64,000 bases of DNA from Burkholderia seminalis DSM 23518 (GCF_902832885.1 NZ_CADFDK010000007.1:1-64000); one strand, 5' to 3'. Positions 51,315 through 60,914 are shown, counted from the first letter of the stretch. Notes: generated by a model not told the origin, from the sequence alone. Translations and numbers: made by a program.

Positions 51315-51911
51315 ATGCGTTATTCCGTCGAGCACAAGCACGAAACCCGCACGCGCATCCTCGAAGCCGCGAGCCGCCTGTTCCGCCAGGAGGGTTACGG
51401 CGGCTCCGGCATCGGTCCGCTGACGAAAGCGGCCGGCGTCACCAACGGCGCGTTCTACGGGCATTTCAAATCGAAAGGCGAAGCGTTCCGCACCGTCGTG
51501 CTCGACGGCCTCGACCAGCTCCGGCAAGGCGTCGCGGCGCTCAAGGCCGAACACGGCGCGCGCTGGCGGCGCCCGTTCGTGTCGTTCTATCTCGGGCCGC
51601 GGCGCACCTGCGCACTCGGCGAAAGCTGCGCGCTGCCGAGCCTGTCGCCCGAAGTGATGCGCGCCGACGACGACACGCGCGACGCGTACGAACAGGCGTT
51701 GCGGCAGATCGTCGACGAAGTGTCGTCCGGGCTCGGCGACCGACCCGACGACGACCGCGCGATCGCGTTCCTCGCGCTGCTGTCGGGCGGCGTCACGCTC
51801 GCGCGTGCCGTGCGCGATCCCGAACTCGCGCAACGCATCGCCGATGCGGTCGGCCGCTACGCAGTCGTGATCGCCGAGCGCACGGACGTGCAGCCCGAAC
51901 GGCAGCCCTGA
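51315..51911 (+). CDS. TetR-family regulator
   Basis: A 198-residue TetR repressor. The helix-turn-helix is at about 12-58 (RTRILEAASRLFRQEGY, then GVTNGAFYGHFKSKGEAF). The ligand domain includes CALGESCALPSL with two cysteines. It likely represses itself and the tautomerase gene; tautomerase/TetR pairs often respond to electrophiles, but that is inference. It ends before a terminator shared with the converging efflux operon. Confidence 0.9.
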   Translation: MRYSVEHKHETRTRILEAASRLFRQEGYGGSGIGPLTKAAGVTNGAFYGHFKSKGEAFRTVVLDGLDQLRQGVAALKAEHGARWRRPFVSFYLGPRRTCALGESCALPSLSPEVMRADDDTRDAYEQALRQIVDEVSSGLGDRPDDDRAIAFLALLSGGVTLARAVRDPELAQRIADAVGRYAVVIAERTDVQPERQP

Positions 51912-51928
51912 CGACCGGCCAATGAAAA

Positions 51929-51958
51929 ACCCCGATCCGCGTTGCCGCGAATCGGGGT
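51929..51958 (-). terminator. Intrinsic terminator of the ceo efflux operon
   Basis: Arms 51929-51941 and 51946-51958 form a 13-bp stem with one mismatch. On the minus strand it is followed by TTTT(T), 47 bases past the opcM stop. Confidence 0.8.
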
Positions 51959-52004
51959 ACTGGCCTCCACCATCTGCCTGAACGGCCCTTGACGGGCCGC
52001 CGCG

Positions 52005-53540
52005 TCAACGTGCTGCGACTTCCGCCTTCACGGAGGCCGCATCGCCGACCGCCGTCGGCGCCGCGCCCCAGCCGCCGCCGAGCGCGCGGATCAGGTTGAC
52101 GGTCGACACGGCCTGCGCGCCGGTCAACTGGTTCGCCTGCAGTTGCGACTGCAGCACCGAGCGCTCGCTGTCGATCACGTCGAGATAGGCGACCTCGCCT
52201 TCCTGGTACTGCGTCCGAGACAGCTTCGCCGCACGGCGCGACGCGTTGACGGCCGCATCCTGCGCGCGGATCTGGTCGTCGAGCAGGCGCAGGTCGGACA
52301 GATTGTCCTCGACCTCGCGGAACGCGACGAGCACCTGCTGCCGGTAGTTCGCGACCTGCTCGTCGTACTGCGCGCGCGCCTGCTGCACGCCGGCCGCGCG
52401 ACGGCCGCCGTCGAACAGCGGCAACGTCAGCGCGGTGCCGGCGAACGGCCCGAGCAGGAACGTGCGGCTCGACCACAGGAACAGGTTGCCGAGCGTCGAC
52501 GCTTCATAACCGAACGAGCCCGTGATATCGAGCTTCGGGAAGTACGCGGACTTCGCGAGGCCGATCCGCGCATTCGCGGCGGCCATCGCGCGCTCGGCCG
52601 CCGACACGTCCGGACGGCGTTCGAGCAGCGCGGACGGCAAGCCCGGCGGAATCTTCACCGCGACCGGCACGATCGGCGTTTCCTTGAACCCGAAATCCGC
52701 GGGCGCCTTGCCGAGCAGGATCGCGAGCGCATGCTCGGACGCCGCACGCCGGCGCGCGACGCCGACCGCATCGGCCTGCGCGCTGGCCAGCTCGTTCTTC
52801 GCGCGCGACACGTCGAGCTCGCTGATGTCGCCTTCGTTGAAGCGGCGCTGCACGAGCGTCAGTGCCTGCTCGCGCAGCTCCACCGTGCGGCGGTACAGGT
52901 CCTGGTCCGCATCGAGCTGGCGCAGTTCGAAGTAGTTCTGCGCGACGTCGGCCTGCAGCGCGAGCTGCACCGAACGGAACAGCGCTTCGCTCTGCGCCTG
53001 GTCCGCACGCGACGCCTCGACGTTGCGGCCCACGCGGCCGAACAGGTCGGCCTCGTACGACACCGTGCCCTGCGCGCGCCACAGCGTCGCGTTGGTCGGG
53101 CCCGTGCCCTGCGGCTGGAACTGCGACGCCGACGACAGCCCTTCGCGCGTCGGCCCGAAACCGGCGCCGACCTGCGGGAACCATTGCGAACGCGCCGAAC
53201 GCGTCGCCGCGCGCGCTTCCTCGACACGCGCGGCCGCGGCCTTCAGGTTCTGGTTCGCGGCGAGCGCCTGGGTCTCGAGCGAATCGAGCACCGGGTCGCC
53301 GAATACCTTCCACCATTCGCCGCGATGGGCGCCGTCCGACGGCTCGGCCGTCTTCCAGGTGCCGGCCTGCTCGCCGGCGGCGAGCGTCGGCGCTTCCTTG
53401 AATGCGGCGGGCGCCGCGGCATCCGGACGCTGGTAGTCGGGGCCCACCGCGCACGCGGCGAGCAGCGTCGCGAGCAGGGTGCTCGCGGCCGCCACCTTCG
53501 CGAAGCGCATCAGGCCGTTCGTGTTGTGCATGTTGTCCAT
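52005..53540 (-). CDS. opcM: Outer-membrane efflux lipoprotein OpcM
   Basis: A 511-residue NodT/OprM-family channel. A lipoprotein signal ends LLAAC with lipidated C30. Two outer-membrane factor repeats follow, each with long helices (about 95-290 and 300-490) and the typical block LLERRPDVSAAERAMAAANA. It is the exit duct for CeoAB. The start at 53540 follows GAGG. Gene order ceoA-ceoB-opcM with llpE and ceoR upstream matches the salicylate-inducible efflux locus of B. cenocepacia. Confidence 0.92.
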   Translation of the reverse strand: MDNMHNTNGLMRFAKVAAASTLLATLLAACAVGPDYQRPDAAAPAAFKEAPTLAAGEQAGTWKTAEPSDGAHRGEWWKVFGDPVLDSLETQALAANQNLKAAAARVEEARAATRSARSQWFPQVGAGFGPTREGLSSASQFQPQGTGPTNATLWRAQGTVSYEADLFGRVGRNVEASRADQAQSEALFRSVQLALQADVAQNYFELRQLDADQDLYRRTVELREQALTLVQRRFNEGDISELDVSRAKNELASAQADAVGVARRRAASEHALAILLGKAPADFGFKETPIVPVAVKIPPGLPSALLERRPDVSAAERAMAAANARIGLAKSAYFPKLDITGSFGYEASTLGNLFLWSSRTFLLGPFAGTALTLPLFDGGRRAAGVQQARAQYDEQVANYRQQVLVAFREVEDNLSDLRLLDDQIRAQDAAVNASRRAAKLSRTQYQEGEVAYLDVIDSERSVLQSQLQANQLTGAQAVSTVNLIRALGGGWGAAPTAVGDAASVKAEVAAR

Positions 53541-53550
53541 CTTGTTTTCC

Positions 53551-56500
53551 TCAAGCATCCGAAGCCGACGCGCCCGACGGCGGCACGCCGTAACCCGACG
53601 AATCCTTGCCGGCGACGTGGATCTTGCCGCCCGCGAGCGTCCGCAGCACGACGTAGAACACCGGCGTCAGCATCAGCCCGAACAGCGTCACGCCCAGCAT
53701 CCCGAAGAACACCGCGACCCCCATCGCATGGCGCATTTCCGACCCGGCCCCCGTCGACGTGACGAGCGGCACCACGCCCATGATGAAGGCGATCGACGTC
53801 ATCAGGATCGGGCGCAGACGCAGCCGGCTCGCCTCGATCGCGGCCTCGAGCGGCGTCCTGCCGTCGTGTTCGAGCTCGCGTGCGAACTCGACGATCAGGA
53901 TCGCGTTCTTCGCCGACAGCCCCACCAGCACCATCAGGCCGATCTGCGTGAAGATGTTGTTGTCGCCCTGCGTGAGCCACACGCCCGTCAGCGCCGACAG
54001 AATGCTCATCGGCACGATCAGGATCACCGCGAGCGGCAGCGTCAGGCTTTCGTACAGCGCCGCGAGCACGAGGAACACGAGCAGCACGCTGATCGGGAAC
54101 ACGTACATCGCCGAATCGCCGGCAAGAATCTGCTGGTACGTGAGGTCGGTCCACTCGAACCGCACGCCGCGCGGCAGCGTTTCATGCGCGATGCGCTCGA
54201 TCGCGGCCTGCGCCTGGCCCGACGAGAAACCCGGCGCCGGGCCGCCGTTGATGTCGGCCGCCGTGTAGCCGTTGTAGCGCACGACCATTTCGGGGCCGAA
54301 CGTCGGCGTCACCGTGACGAGCGACGACAGCGGCACCATCTCCCCCTTGTCGTTGCGCGTCTTCAGTTGCAGGATGTCGTCCGCGCGCTGGCGGAACGGC
54401 GCATCGGCCTGCACGCGCACCTGGTACACGCGCCCGAAGCGGTTGAAGTCGTTCACGTACAGCGAGCCGAGATACACCTGCATCGTGTTGAACACGTCGG
54501 TCACCGGCACGCCGAGCTGCTTCGCCTTCACGCGATCGAGATCGACGTTGAGCTGCGGCACGTTGATCTGGTAGCTCGTGAACAGCGGGCCGAGTTCAGG
54601 CGCCTGCTGCGCGCGCTTGATGAAGTCGTTGGTCGCATCCGACAGCTTCGCGTAGCCGACCGCGCCGCGATCCTCGATCTGCATCTTGAACCCGCCGAGC
54701 GTACCGAGCCCCAGCACCGGCGGCGGCGGGAACACCGCGACGAACGAATCCTTCATCGTGCTGTACTGCTGGTTCAATGCGCCCGCGATCGCGCCGGCCG
54801 ACAGCGCCTTGCCATGCCGTTCCGAGAACGGCTTCAGCGTGACGAACACGATGCCCGCGCTCGAGCTGTTCGTGAAGCCGTTCACCGACAGCCCCGGGAA
54901 CGCGACCGCGCTCTCGACGCCCGGCTGCTTCAGCGCGATCGAGCCCATGTCGCGGATCACCTTCTCGGTACGGTCGAGCGACGCGCCGTTCGGCAGCTGC
55001 GCGAACGCGATCAGGTATTCCTTGTCCTGCGCGGGCACGAAGCCGCCCGGCACGACCTTCGACACGAGCACGGTCGCGCCCACCAGCACGAGGTACACGC
55101 CGAGCATCAGCGTCTTGCGCGACAGCACGCCGCGCACGCCGCGGCCGTAGTTCTCCGCGCCGCGATGGAACACCTTGTTGAAGCCGCGGAAGAAGCCGCC
55201 GAGCACGCGGTTCATCACGCGCGTGAGCCAGTCTTCCTTGTCGCCGTGACCCTTCAGCAGGATCGCGGACAGCGCCGGCGACAGCGTCAGCGAGTTGAAC
55301 GCCGAGATCACCGTCGAGATCGCGATGGTCATCGCGAACTGCTTGTAGAACTGGCCGGTCAGGCCCGACATGAACGCGAGCGGCACGAACACGGCGACGA
55401 GCGTCAGCGCGATCGCGATGATCGGCCCGCTCACTTCCTGCATCGCCTTGTAGGTCGCCTGCCGCGCGTTCATCCCGCTCTCGATGTTCCGCTCGACGTT
55501 CTCGACGACGACGATCGCATCGTCGACCACGATCCCGATCGCGAGCACCATCCCGAACAGCGACAACGCGTTGATCGAATACCCGAACGCCAGCAGCAGC
55601 GAGAACGTGCCGATGATCGACACCGGCACCGCGATCAGCGGAATCAGCGACGCGCGCCAGGTCTGCAGGAACACGATCACGACGATCACGACCAGCGCGA
55701 TCGCCTCGAGCAGCGTGTGCACGACGGCCTTGATCGACGAGCGCACGAACTGCGTCGGGTCGTAGACGATCTTGTAGTCGACGCCCGCCGGCATGTCCTG
55801 CTTCAGCTCGGCCATCGTCTTGCGGACTTCGTCCGAGATCTGCAGCGAGTTCGCACCCGGCGACTGGTTGATCGCCATCGCGACGGCCGGCTTGTTGTCG
55901 AGCAGCGAGCGCAGCCCGTATTCGGACGCGTCGAGCTCGATCCGCGCGATGTCGCGCAGGTGCGTGACGCCGCCGTCCGGCGTCGTCTTCACGACGATGT
56001 CGCCGAATTCGTCTTCCGTCTGCAGACGGCCGCGCGCGTTCACCGACAGCTGCAACGGCGTGCCGGGCAGCGACGGCGACGCGCCGATCACGCCGGCCGC
56101 GACCTGCACGTTCTGCTCGCGGATCGACTGCACGACGTCCTCGGCCGACAGCCCGCGCTGCGCGACCTTCTGCGGATCGAGCCATACGCGCATCGCGTAG
56201 TCGCCCGAACCCCACAGCTGCACCTGGCCGACGCCCTGGATCCGCGACAGGCGATCCTTCACGTTGATCAGCGCGTAGTTGCGCAGGTAGGTCATGTCGT
56301 AGCGGTTGTCCGGCGAGATCAGGTGGACCACCATCGTCAGCGTCGGCGAGCTCTTCACCGTCGTGATGCCGAGCCGCTGCACGTCTTCCGGCAAGCGCGG
56401 CAGCGCCTGGTTCACGCGGTTCTGCACGAGCTGCGTGGCCTTGTCCGGATCGGTGCCGAGCTTGAACGTGACGGTGATCGTCATGTTGCCGTCGCTGTTC

Positions 56501-56751
56501 GCCTGCGACTGCATGTAGAGCATGTCCTCGACGCCGTTGATCTGCTCTTCAAGCGGCGACGCGACCGTCTCGGCGATCACTTTCGGGTTCGCGCCCGGAT
56601 ACTGCGCCTTCACGATCACCGAAGGCGGCACGACTTCCGGATATTCCGAAATCGGCAGCAGGAACATCGCGATCACCCCGCCGAGCAGGATGATCACCGA
56701 TAGGACTCCTGCAAAGATCGGCCGGTCGATAAAGAATTTGGAAATGTTCAT
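53551..56751 (-). CDS. ceoB: RND efflux pump CeoB (MexF type)
   Basis: A 1066-residue inner-membrane RND drug/proton antiporter, full length. It resembles MexF of Pseudomonas almost throughout (MNISKFFIDRPIFAGVLSV start, NSDGNMTITVTFKLGTDPDKA in parts). The proton-relay aspartate pair is in GIVVDDAIVVVEN and the relay lysine in SAKNAILIVEFA. Substrates of the characterised locus include chloramphenicol, trimethoprim and fluoroquinolones. It lies 10 bases before opcM and 45 after ceoA. Confidence 0.94.
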   Translation of the reverse strand: MNISKFFIDRPIFAGVLSVIILLGGVIAMFLLPISEYPEVVPPSVIVKAQYPGANPKVIAETVASPLEEQINGVEDMLYMQSQANSDGNMTITVTFKLGTDPDKATQLVQNRVNQALPRLPEDVQRLGITTVKSSPTLTMVVHLISPDNRYDMTYLRNYALINVKDRLSRIQGVGQVQLWGSGDYAMRVWLDPQKVAQRGLSAEDVVQSIREQNVQVAAGVIGASPSLPGTPLQLSVNARGRLQTEDEFGDIVVKTTPDGGVTHLRDIARIELDASEYGLRSLLDNKPAVAMAINQSPGANSLQISDEVRKTMAELKQDMPAGVDYKIVYDPTQFVRSSIKAVVHTLLEAIALVVIVVIVFLQTWRASLIPLIAVPVSIIGTFSLLLAFGYSINALSLFGMVLAIGIVVDDAIVVVENVERNIESGMNARQATYKAMQEVSGPIIAIALTLVAVFVPLAFMSGLTGQFYKQFAMTIAISTVISAFNSLTLSPALSAILLKGHGDKEDWLTRVMNRVLGGFFRGFNKVFHRGAENYGRGVRGVLSRKTLMLGVYLVLVGATVLVSKVVPGGFVPAQDKEYLIAFAQLPNGASLDRTEKVIRDMGSIALKQPGVESAVAFPGLSVNGFTNSSSAGIVFVTLKPFSERHGKALSAGAIAGALNQQYSTMKDSFVAVFPPPPVLGLGTLGGFKMQIEDRGAVGYAKLSDATNDFIKRAQQAPELGPLFTSYQINVPQLNVDLDRVKAKQLGVPVTDVFNTMQVYLGSLYVNDFNRFGRVYQVRVQADAPFRQRADDILQLKTRNDKGEMVPLSSLVTVTPTFGPEMVVRYNGYTAADINGGPAPGFSSGQAQAAIERIAHETLPRGVRFEWTDLTYQQILAGDSAMYVFPISVLLVFLVLAALYESLTLPLAVILIVPMSILSALTGVWLTQGDNNIFTQIGLMVLVGLSAKNAILIVEFARELEHDGRTPLEAAIEASRLRLRPILMTSIAFIMGVVPLVTSTGAGSEMRHAMGVAVFFGMLGVTLFGLMLTPVFYVVLRTLAGGKIHVAGKDSSGYGVPPSGASASDA

Positions 56752-56796
56752 GTGTGGCTCTGTCTGGTTGAACGCGGATGCGAAGCGGCGGGCCGC

Positions 56797-58014
56797 TTAC
56801 GAATCCGCCTTCGCCGGTGCGGCCGGCTTCGCGTTGTTCGCGAGCGGCGCGGACGGCGCATCGCCGCCCGTCATCGGGACCATGTGCGGCTTCACCTGCT
56901 CGCCGGGGCGTACGCGCTGCGTGCCGTTCACGATCACGCGATCGCCGGCCGACAGCCCGCTCACGATCACGCGCCGGTTGCCGTGCTGCATTCCCTGCTG
57001 CACTTCGCGGTACGACACACGGCCCTGCTGGTCGACGACGAACACGAACTTCTTGTCCTGGTCGGTGTTGATCGCCGCGTCGTCGACGAGCAATGCCTCG
57101 TGCGGCGCGCTGCCGCCCACCTTCACGCGTGCATAGAGCCCCGGGACGAGCGCGCCGTCGGCGTTGTCGAAACGCGCGCGTACGCGGATCGTGCCGGACG
57201 ACGTATCGAGCCGGTTGTCGACCGAATCGATCTCGCCGCTGCGCGAGTAGCCCGTTTCGTTCGCGAGACCGAGCTCCACCGGCACCTTGCGGCCGTTGCG
57301 CGCGCCGTTGATGTATTGCAGGTAGGTCTGCTCGTCCGCGTCGAACGACGCGTAGATCGGCGACACCGATACCAGCGTCGTCAGCGGCGCGGCCGACGCG
57401 CCGGCCGACACGACGTTGCCGAGCGTGATTTCCGCGCGCGACACGCGGCCCGACACGGGGGCGGTGATCCGCGTATAGCCGAGGTTGATGCGCGCCGTTT
57501 CCAGCGCGGCTTCGGCGGCCTTCAGGTTCGCCGTCGCCTCGCGCGCCGCGTTCTGCTTCTCGTCGTAGTCGCGCTTCGCGATCGCGTTGTCGCCGATCAG
57601 CCGCTGCGCGCGCTGCCAGTCCGTCTGCGCATAACCGTTGCGCGCCTGCGCGGCGGCCAACTGCGCGGCCGCGCGATCGGTTTCGGCCTGGTACGGGCGC
57701 GGGTCGATCACGAACAGCACGTCGCCCTTCTTCACGAGCGCGCCGTCCTTGAAGTTCACCGCGACGATCGTGCCCGACACCTGCGGACGCACGTCGACTT
57801 TCTCGACCGCTTCGAGGCGGCCCGAATAACTTTGCCAGTCGGTCACGGTTTGCGGCACGACGGTCGCGACGTCGACTTCGGGCAGCGGCGCCGCCGCTTT
57901 CTCGGGCGCGTTCGCGTTCACGCGCATCGCGCCGAACGTGCCGAGGCCGACGACGGCGAGCGTCACGATCGCCGCGGTGGCGATTCGCGAGCGGGAGGTG
58001 CGTAGGATGGCCAT
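56797..58014 (-). CDS. ceoA: RND periplasmic adaptor CeoA
   Basis: A 405-residue membrane-fusion protein with an N-terminal signal/anchor (about 12-32) and no lipobox. The lipoyl-type halves (VDVRPQVSGTIVAVNFKDGALVKKGDVLF in parts, and APVSGRVSRAEITLGNVV) flank an alpha-hairpin (about 105-180). A beta-barrel and membrane-proximal domain follow. It joins CeoB to OpcM. The start at 58014 has GGAG seven bases upstream. Confidence 0.92.
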   Translation of the reverse strand: MAILRTSRSRIATAAIVTLAVVGLGTFGAMRVNANAPEKAAAPLPEVDVATVVPQTVTDWQSYSGRLEAVEKVDVRPQVSGTIVAVNFKDGALVKKGDVLFVIDPRPYQAETDRAAAQLAAAQARNGYAQTDWQRAQRLIGDNAIAKRDYDEKQNAAREATANLKAAEAALETARINLGYTRITAPVSGRVSRAEITLGNVVSAGASAAPLTTLVSVSPIYASFDADEQTYLQYINGARNGRKVPVELGLANETGYSRSGEIDSVDNRLDTSSGTIRVRARFDNADGALVPGLYARVKVGGSAPHEALLVDDAAINTDQDKKFVFVVDQQGRVSYREVQQGMQHGNRRVIVSGLSAGDRVIVNGTQRVRPGEQVKPHMVPMTGGDAPSAPLANNAKPAAPAKADS

Positions 58015-58046
58015 GTGGATCTCCAGTAAACGTGGAATGGTTTTGG

Positions 58047-58907
58047 TTATTCGGAACGGTTCGGCTGGCGCGCCTGGAAGCGGCACTGGAAGAAGCGCAC
58101 GGCTTCCTCGAACGCGGCTTCGTGTGTCGCGAGCGCGGCGTGCGTGATGTCCGGATAGCGGATCACCTGCGTGAGCACGCCCGACGAGATCAGGCAGCTC
58201 GCATATTTCTCCGCTTCGACGTGCAGCACGTCGTTCTGCGCGGTGACGACGAGCGTCGGCGGCAGCCCCGCGAGGCGCACCGACTCGAGCGGCGCCGCGT
58301 ACGGATGCATGCGCTGCGCCGCCTGCGGCAGATACGCGCGATAACAGGCCGCGCATTCGCGCGGGGTGATGTCGGACGCGAGGCGCTCGGCGTCGCCGAT
58401 GCGCGTCATGCTCGGGTCGAGCATCGGTCCGAACAGCGCCTGCGCGGCGATCGACACTTCACCGCGGTCGCGGGCGATGAAGGCGAGGCAATTCGCGAGC
58501 TGGCCGCCCGCGTCGTGGCCGGCGACCCCGATCTTCTTCGGGTTGCCGCCGAACGCGCGGGCCCGCGTCGCGACCCACACGGCCGCGCGATACGCATCCT
58601 CCGGCGCGGCCGGAAAGGGAAAGGCCGGCGCGAGCGAATAATCGACCGACACTACGAGTGCTGGTAAGCGTTCTGCTAAAAAACGCGCGGCGAAATCCGC
58701 GTCCTCGAGCGAACCGCGGACGAAACCGCCGCCGTGGAAATAAAGCACTACCGGCAACCCGGTCTTGTCCGGGCGGCGGTAGAGGCGCAGCACGATGTCC
58801 TGCGCGTAGCCGGGAATTTCCACTTCGGCGACCGTCAGCGCCGCGCCCGCCAAGGCTTGCGCGGGCAACGCGGCTTTCAGGAATTTGCTGAATTCAGAAG
58901 CGTCCAT
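58047..58907 (-). CDS. llpE: Lipase-like alpha/beta hydrolase LlpE with Asp at the nucleophile site
   Basis: A 286-residue protein of the hormone-sensitive-lipase branch. The oxyanion motif HGGG is at 58-61, acid D226 and histidine H256 (DITHAAL) are in place. At the nucleophile elbow the usual GDSAGG reads GHDAGG, so serine is replaced by D132. That form of elbow is known from epoxide hydrolases and haloalkane dehalogenases. The gene is first in the ceo operon, as llpE is in B. cenocepacia, where it is not needed for pump structure. The start at 58907 is preferred to 58988; its ribosome site is weak. Confidence 0.88.
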   Translation of the reverse strand: MDASEFSKFLKAALPAQALAGAALTVAEVEIPGYAQDIVLRLYRRPDKTGLPVVLYFHGGGFVRGSLEDADFAARFLAERLPALVVSVDYSLAPAFPFPAAPEDAYRAAVWVATRARAFGGNPKKIGVAGHDAGGQLANCLAFIARDRGEVSIAAQALFGPMLDPSMTRIGDAERLASDITPRECAACYRAYLPQAAQRMHPYAAPLESVRLAGLPPTLVVTAQNDVLHVEAEKYASCLISSGVLTQVIRYPDITHAALATHEAAFEEAVRFFQCRFQARQPNRSE

Positions 58908-58972
58908 GACGATGCAGCATCCATTTCGAGATGGAACGAATTCTGGGTCCGGCAGACATTGGGATAAATGCC

Positions 58973-58978
58973 TATAAT
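58973..58978 (+). promoter_or_regulatory. TATAAT -10 box in the llpE/ceoR divergent gap
   Basis: A consensus TATAAT lies about 104 bases before ceoR inside GGATAAATGCCTATAATCC, a partly symmetrical AT-rich patch that could also be the CeoR binding region. No good -35 box is seen 17 bases upstream, so activation may be needed. Confidence 0.4.
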
Positions 58979-59081
58979 CCGGCAACACAATTCAACGCCC
59001 CCGAACAATCCGAGGCTGCGTTTACCCACGAGGTAGCGCAGCCTTGTCGTTCCGGCGGCAAATTAGATTGCGGAGGTTGTG

Positions 59082-60086
59082 ATGGACCGGCTTCAGGCCA
59101 TGCAGGTGTTTACTCGCGTCGTCGATACAAGCAGCTTCACCAAGGCAGCAGAAACGCTCGGCCTGCCGCGAGCGTCCGTCACGACGATCATCCAGAATCT
59201 CGAAGCCTTCCTCGGCGTGCGGCTGATGCACCGGACCACGCGCCGACTGTCGCTCACGCCGGACGGCGCCGCGTACTACGAACGATGCGTGCGGATCCTC
59301 GCGGACGTCGAGGAAACCGAAGCGAGCTTCCAGGCCAACAACCGGAAACCGCACGGAAAGTTGCGTATCGACATGCCGGGCTCGATCGGGCGGCTGCTCG
59401 TGATTCCGTCGCTGTGCGAATTTCATACACGCTATCCGGACATCGACCTGCAGCTCGGCCTGTCCGACCGGCCGGTCGACCTGCTGCAGGAAGGCGTCGA
59501 CTGCGTGATCCGGGTCGGCGCGCTGCAGGATTCGTCGCTGGTCGCGCGTCGCGTCGGCCTGTTCGAATGCGTGACGGTCGCCGCGCCCGCGTATCTCGAG
59601 CGCCACGGCGAGCCGCAGACGATCGACGATCTCGGCCAGCACAAGGCCGTCAATTATTTCTCGAGCCGCACCGGCCGCACGATCGACTGGACGTTCCTCA
59701 CCGAAGGCAAGGAAATCGAGGTGAAGATGAACAGCATCGTGTCGGTGAACGACGCGGATGCGTACGTGACCTGCGGGATCGAAGGCTTCGGCCTGATCCA
59801 GCCGCCGCTCTTCATGGTGCTGCCGCAGCTGCGCGAAGGCCGGCTCAAGGAAGTGCTGCCCGGCGTCAAGCCGCTGCCGATGCCGATCTCGGTCGTGTAT
59901 CCGCACAGCCGCCACCTGTCGCCGAAGGTGCGCGTGTTCGTCGACTGGGTGGCCGAGGTGTTCGACCGCTGCCCGCTGCTGAGCGGCAAGGGCAGCCTCG
60001 ACGCGACGTGCAGCAAGCGCACGTTCGAGGAAGCCGAACGCGCGCCGGCGCTCGACACGCCGGTCATCAACGAATGGGTCGCGTAA
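59082..60086 (+). CDS. ceoR: LysR-family regulator CeoR
   Basis: A 334-residue LysR regulator. The winged helix is at about 3-60 (FTKAAETLGLPRASVTTIIQNLE), the effector domain from about 92, and a roughly 30-residue C-terminal tail (TCSKRTFEEAERAPALDTP) is longer than usual. GGAGG lies five bases before the ATG at 59082; GTG at 59079 is less likely. It is divergent from llpE-ceoA-ceoB-opcM and should activate it, in the known locus with salicylate as inducer. Confidence 0.9.
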   Translation: MDRLQAMQVFTRVVDTSSFTKAAETLGLPRASVTTIIQNLEAFLGVRLMHRTTRRLSLTPDGAAYYERCVRILADVEETEASFQANNRKPHGKLRIDMPGSIGRLLVIPSLCEFHTRYPDIDLQLGLSDRPVDLLQEGVDCVIRVGALQDSSLVARRVGLFECVTVAAPAYLERHGEPQTIDDLGQHKAVNYFSSRTGRTIDWTFLTEGKEIEVKMNSIVSVNDADAYVTCGIEGFGLIQPPLFMVLPQLREGRLKEVLPGVKPLPMPISVVYPHSRHLSPKVRVFVDWVAEVFDRCPLLSGKGSLDATCSKRTFEEAERAPALDTPVINEWVA

Positions 60087-60482
60087 TCGTCTGACCTGCA
60101 TGCGCGGGCCGCGCGGCTCGCGCATCGTCCGCTCTCCTCGCCGTCTTCAAGCCGCCGATGCGCTCGGCGCATCCGATCCTTCCCGATTCCGCAGCAAACC
60201 TTTGTGTCGCGAGCAGCAATCGCCCGCGCGCGCCGTCGCGGGTGGCCGCCGCACCCGCGTGCGCCCCGCTGCACGGGGCTGCCGGCAATTTCCGCATAAC
60301 CCTGTCGTCCATGCGGATGTCGATTGTTCCGGTGCGGCGACAAATCAATTCGCGTCTGCCGCATTTATCGCGACCGAACAGATACCTAGAGTAAACCCTG
60401 TCGCGCACCTCGTTGCGCATCGAACAGATCCCGCTCGATGGGACCGGAGCAGCGCTCGGACGCCCGCTCCGACATGGGATCC
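60087..60482. other. 396-base non-coding stretch after ceoR
   Basis: No credible gene is seen. GC-rich self-complementary sequence just after ceoR (about 60100-60125) could form a hairpin but lacks a T run. The AT-richer part at 60290-60400 probably carries the promoter of the DUF4148 gene; no box pair stands out clearly. Confidence 0.5.
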
Positions 60483-60506
60483 GAGTCAGCGCTGAAGCGC
60501 TGACTC
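60483..60506 (+). promoter_or_regulatory. 5' UTR stem-loop ahead of the DUF4148 gene
   Basis: GAGTCAGCGC (60483-60492) and GCGCTGACTC (60497-60506) form a perfect 10-bp stem closed by TGAA. It ends 10 bases before the AGGAG ribosome site (60517-60521). It may stabilise the mRNA or act in control. It is not followed by Ts, so it is not a terminator. Confidence 0.6.
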
Positions 60507-60528
60507 ATATCGACACAGGAGTTATGCC

Positions 60529-60822
60529 ATGAACCGCCGCCATCTTCTCTCCGCCCTCGCGCTCACGCTCGCCGTGTCCGCACCGGCCTTCGCCGATTCG
60601 GGCACGCCGCACGCCGGCGACTACGGCAATACGTCGTGGTACGCGCAGCACAATGGCCCGCGTACGCGTGCCGAAGTGAGCGCGGAAGTCGTGCAAGCGC
60701 GCAAGGACGGCACGCTCGCGTACCTGCGCAAGGCGAATTCGTATCCGCAAGGGCTCGAACTCGCCCAGGGCCCGTATCGCTCGCTGCCGGAAAGCAACCA
60801 GCTCGCCGGCGGGGGCCGGTAA
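60529..60822 (+). CDS. DUF4148-family small exported protein
   Basis: A 97-residue exported protein. A signal peptide covers about 1-22 (ending FAFA-like, here PAFA before DSGTP). The core TRAEVSAEVVQARKDG and the end YPQGLELAQ fit DUF4148, a family abundant in Burkholderia with unknown function. AGGAG lies seven bases before the ATG, and a stable stem-loop precedes that. Confidence 0.8.
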   Translation: MNRRHLLSALALTLAVSAPAFADSGTPHAGDYGNTSWYAQHNGPRTRAEVSAEVVQARKDGTLAYLRKANSYPQGLELAQGPYRSLPESNQLAGGGR

Positions 60823-60914
60823 ACGCGCGACGCCGCGCAACGGGTCGGCCCGTGCGCGGCGTCGCGGCACACCTTTCGACGACTCGCCGAGTCAGTGACT
60901 TGCAGGAGCACATG

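Noticed and set aside
53479-56703. A 1074-residue open frame on the plus strand opposite ceoB
   Set aside because: It is an antisense shadow of ceoB caused by high GC at third positions; its composition is Arg/His/Asp-rich and it matches no family.
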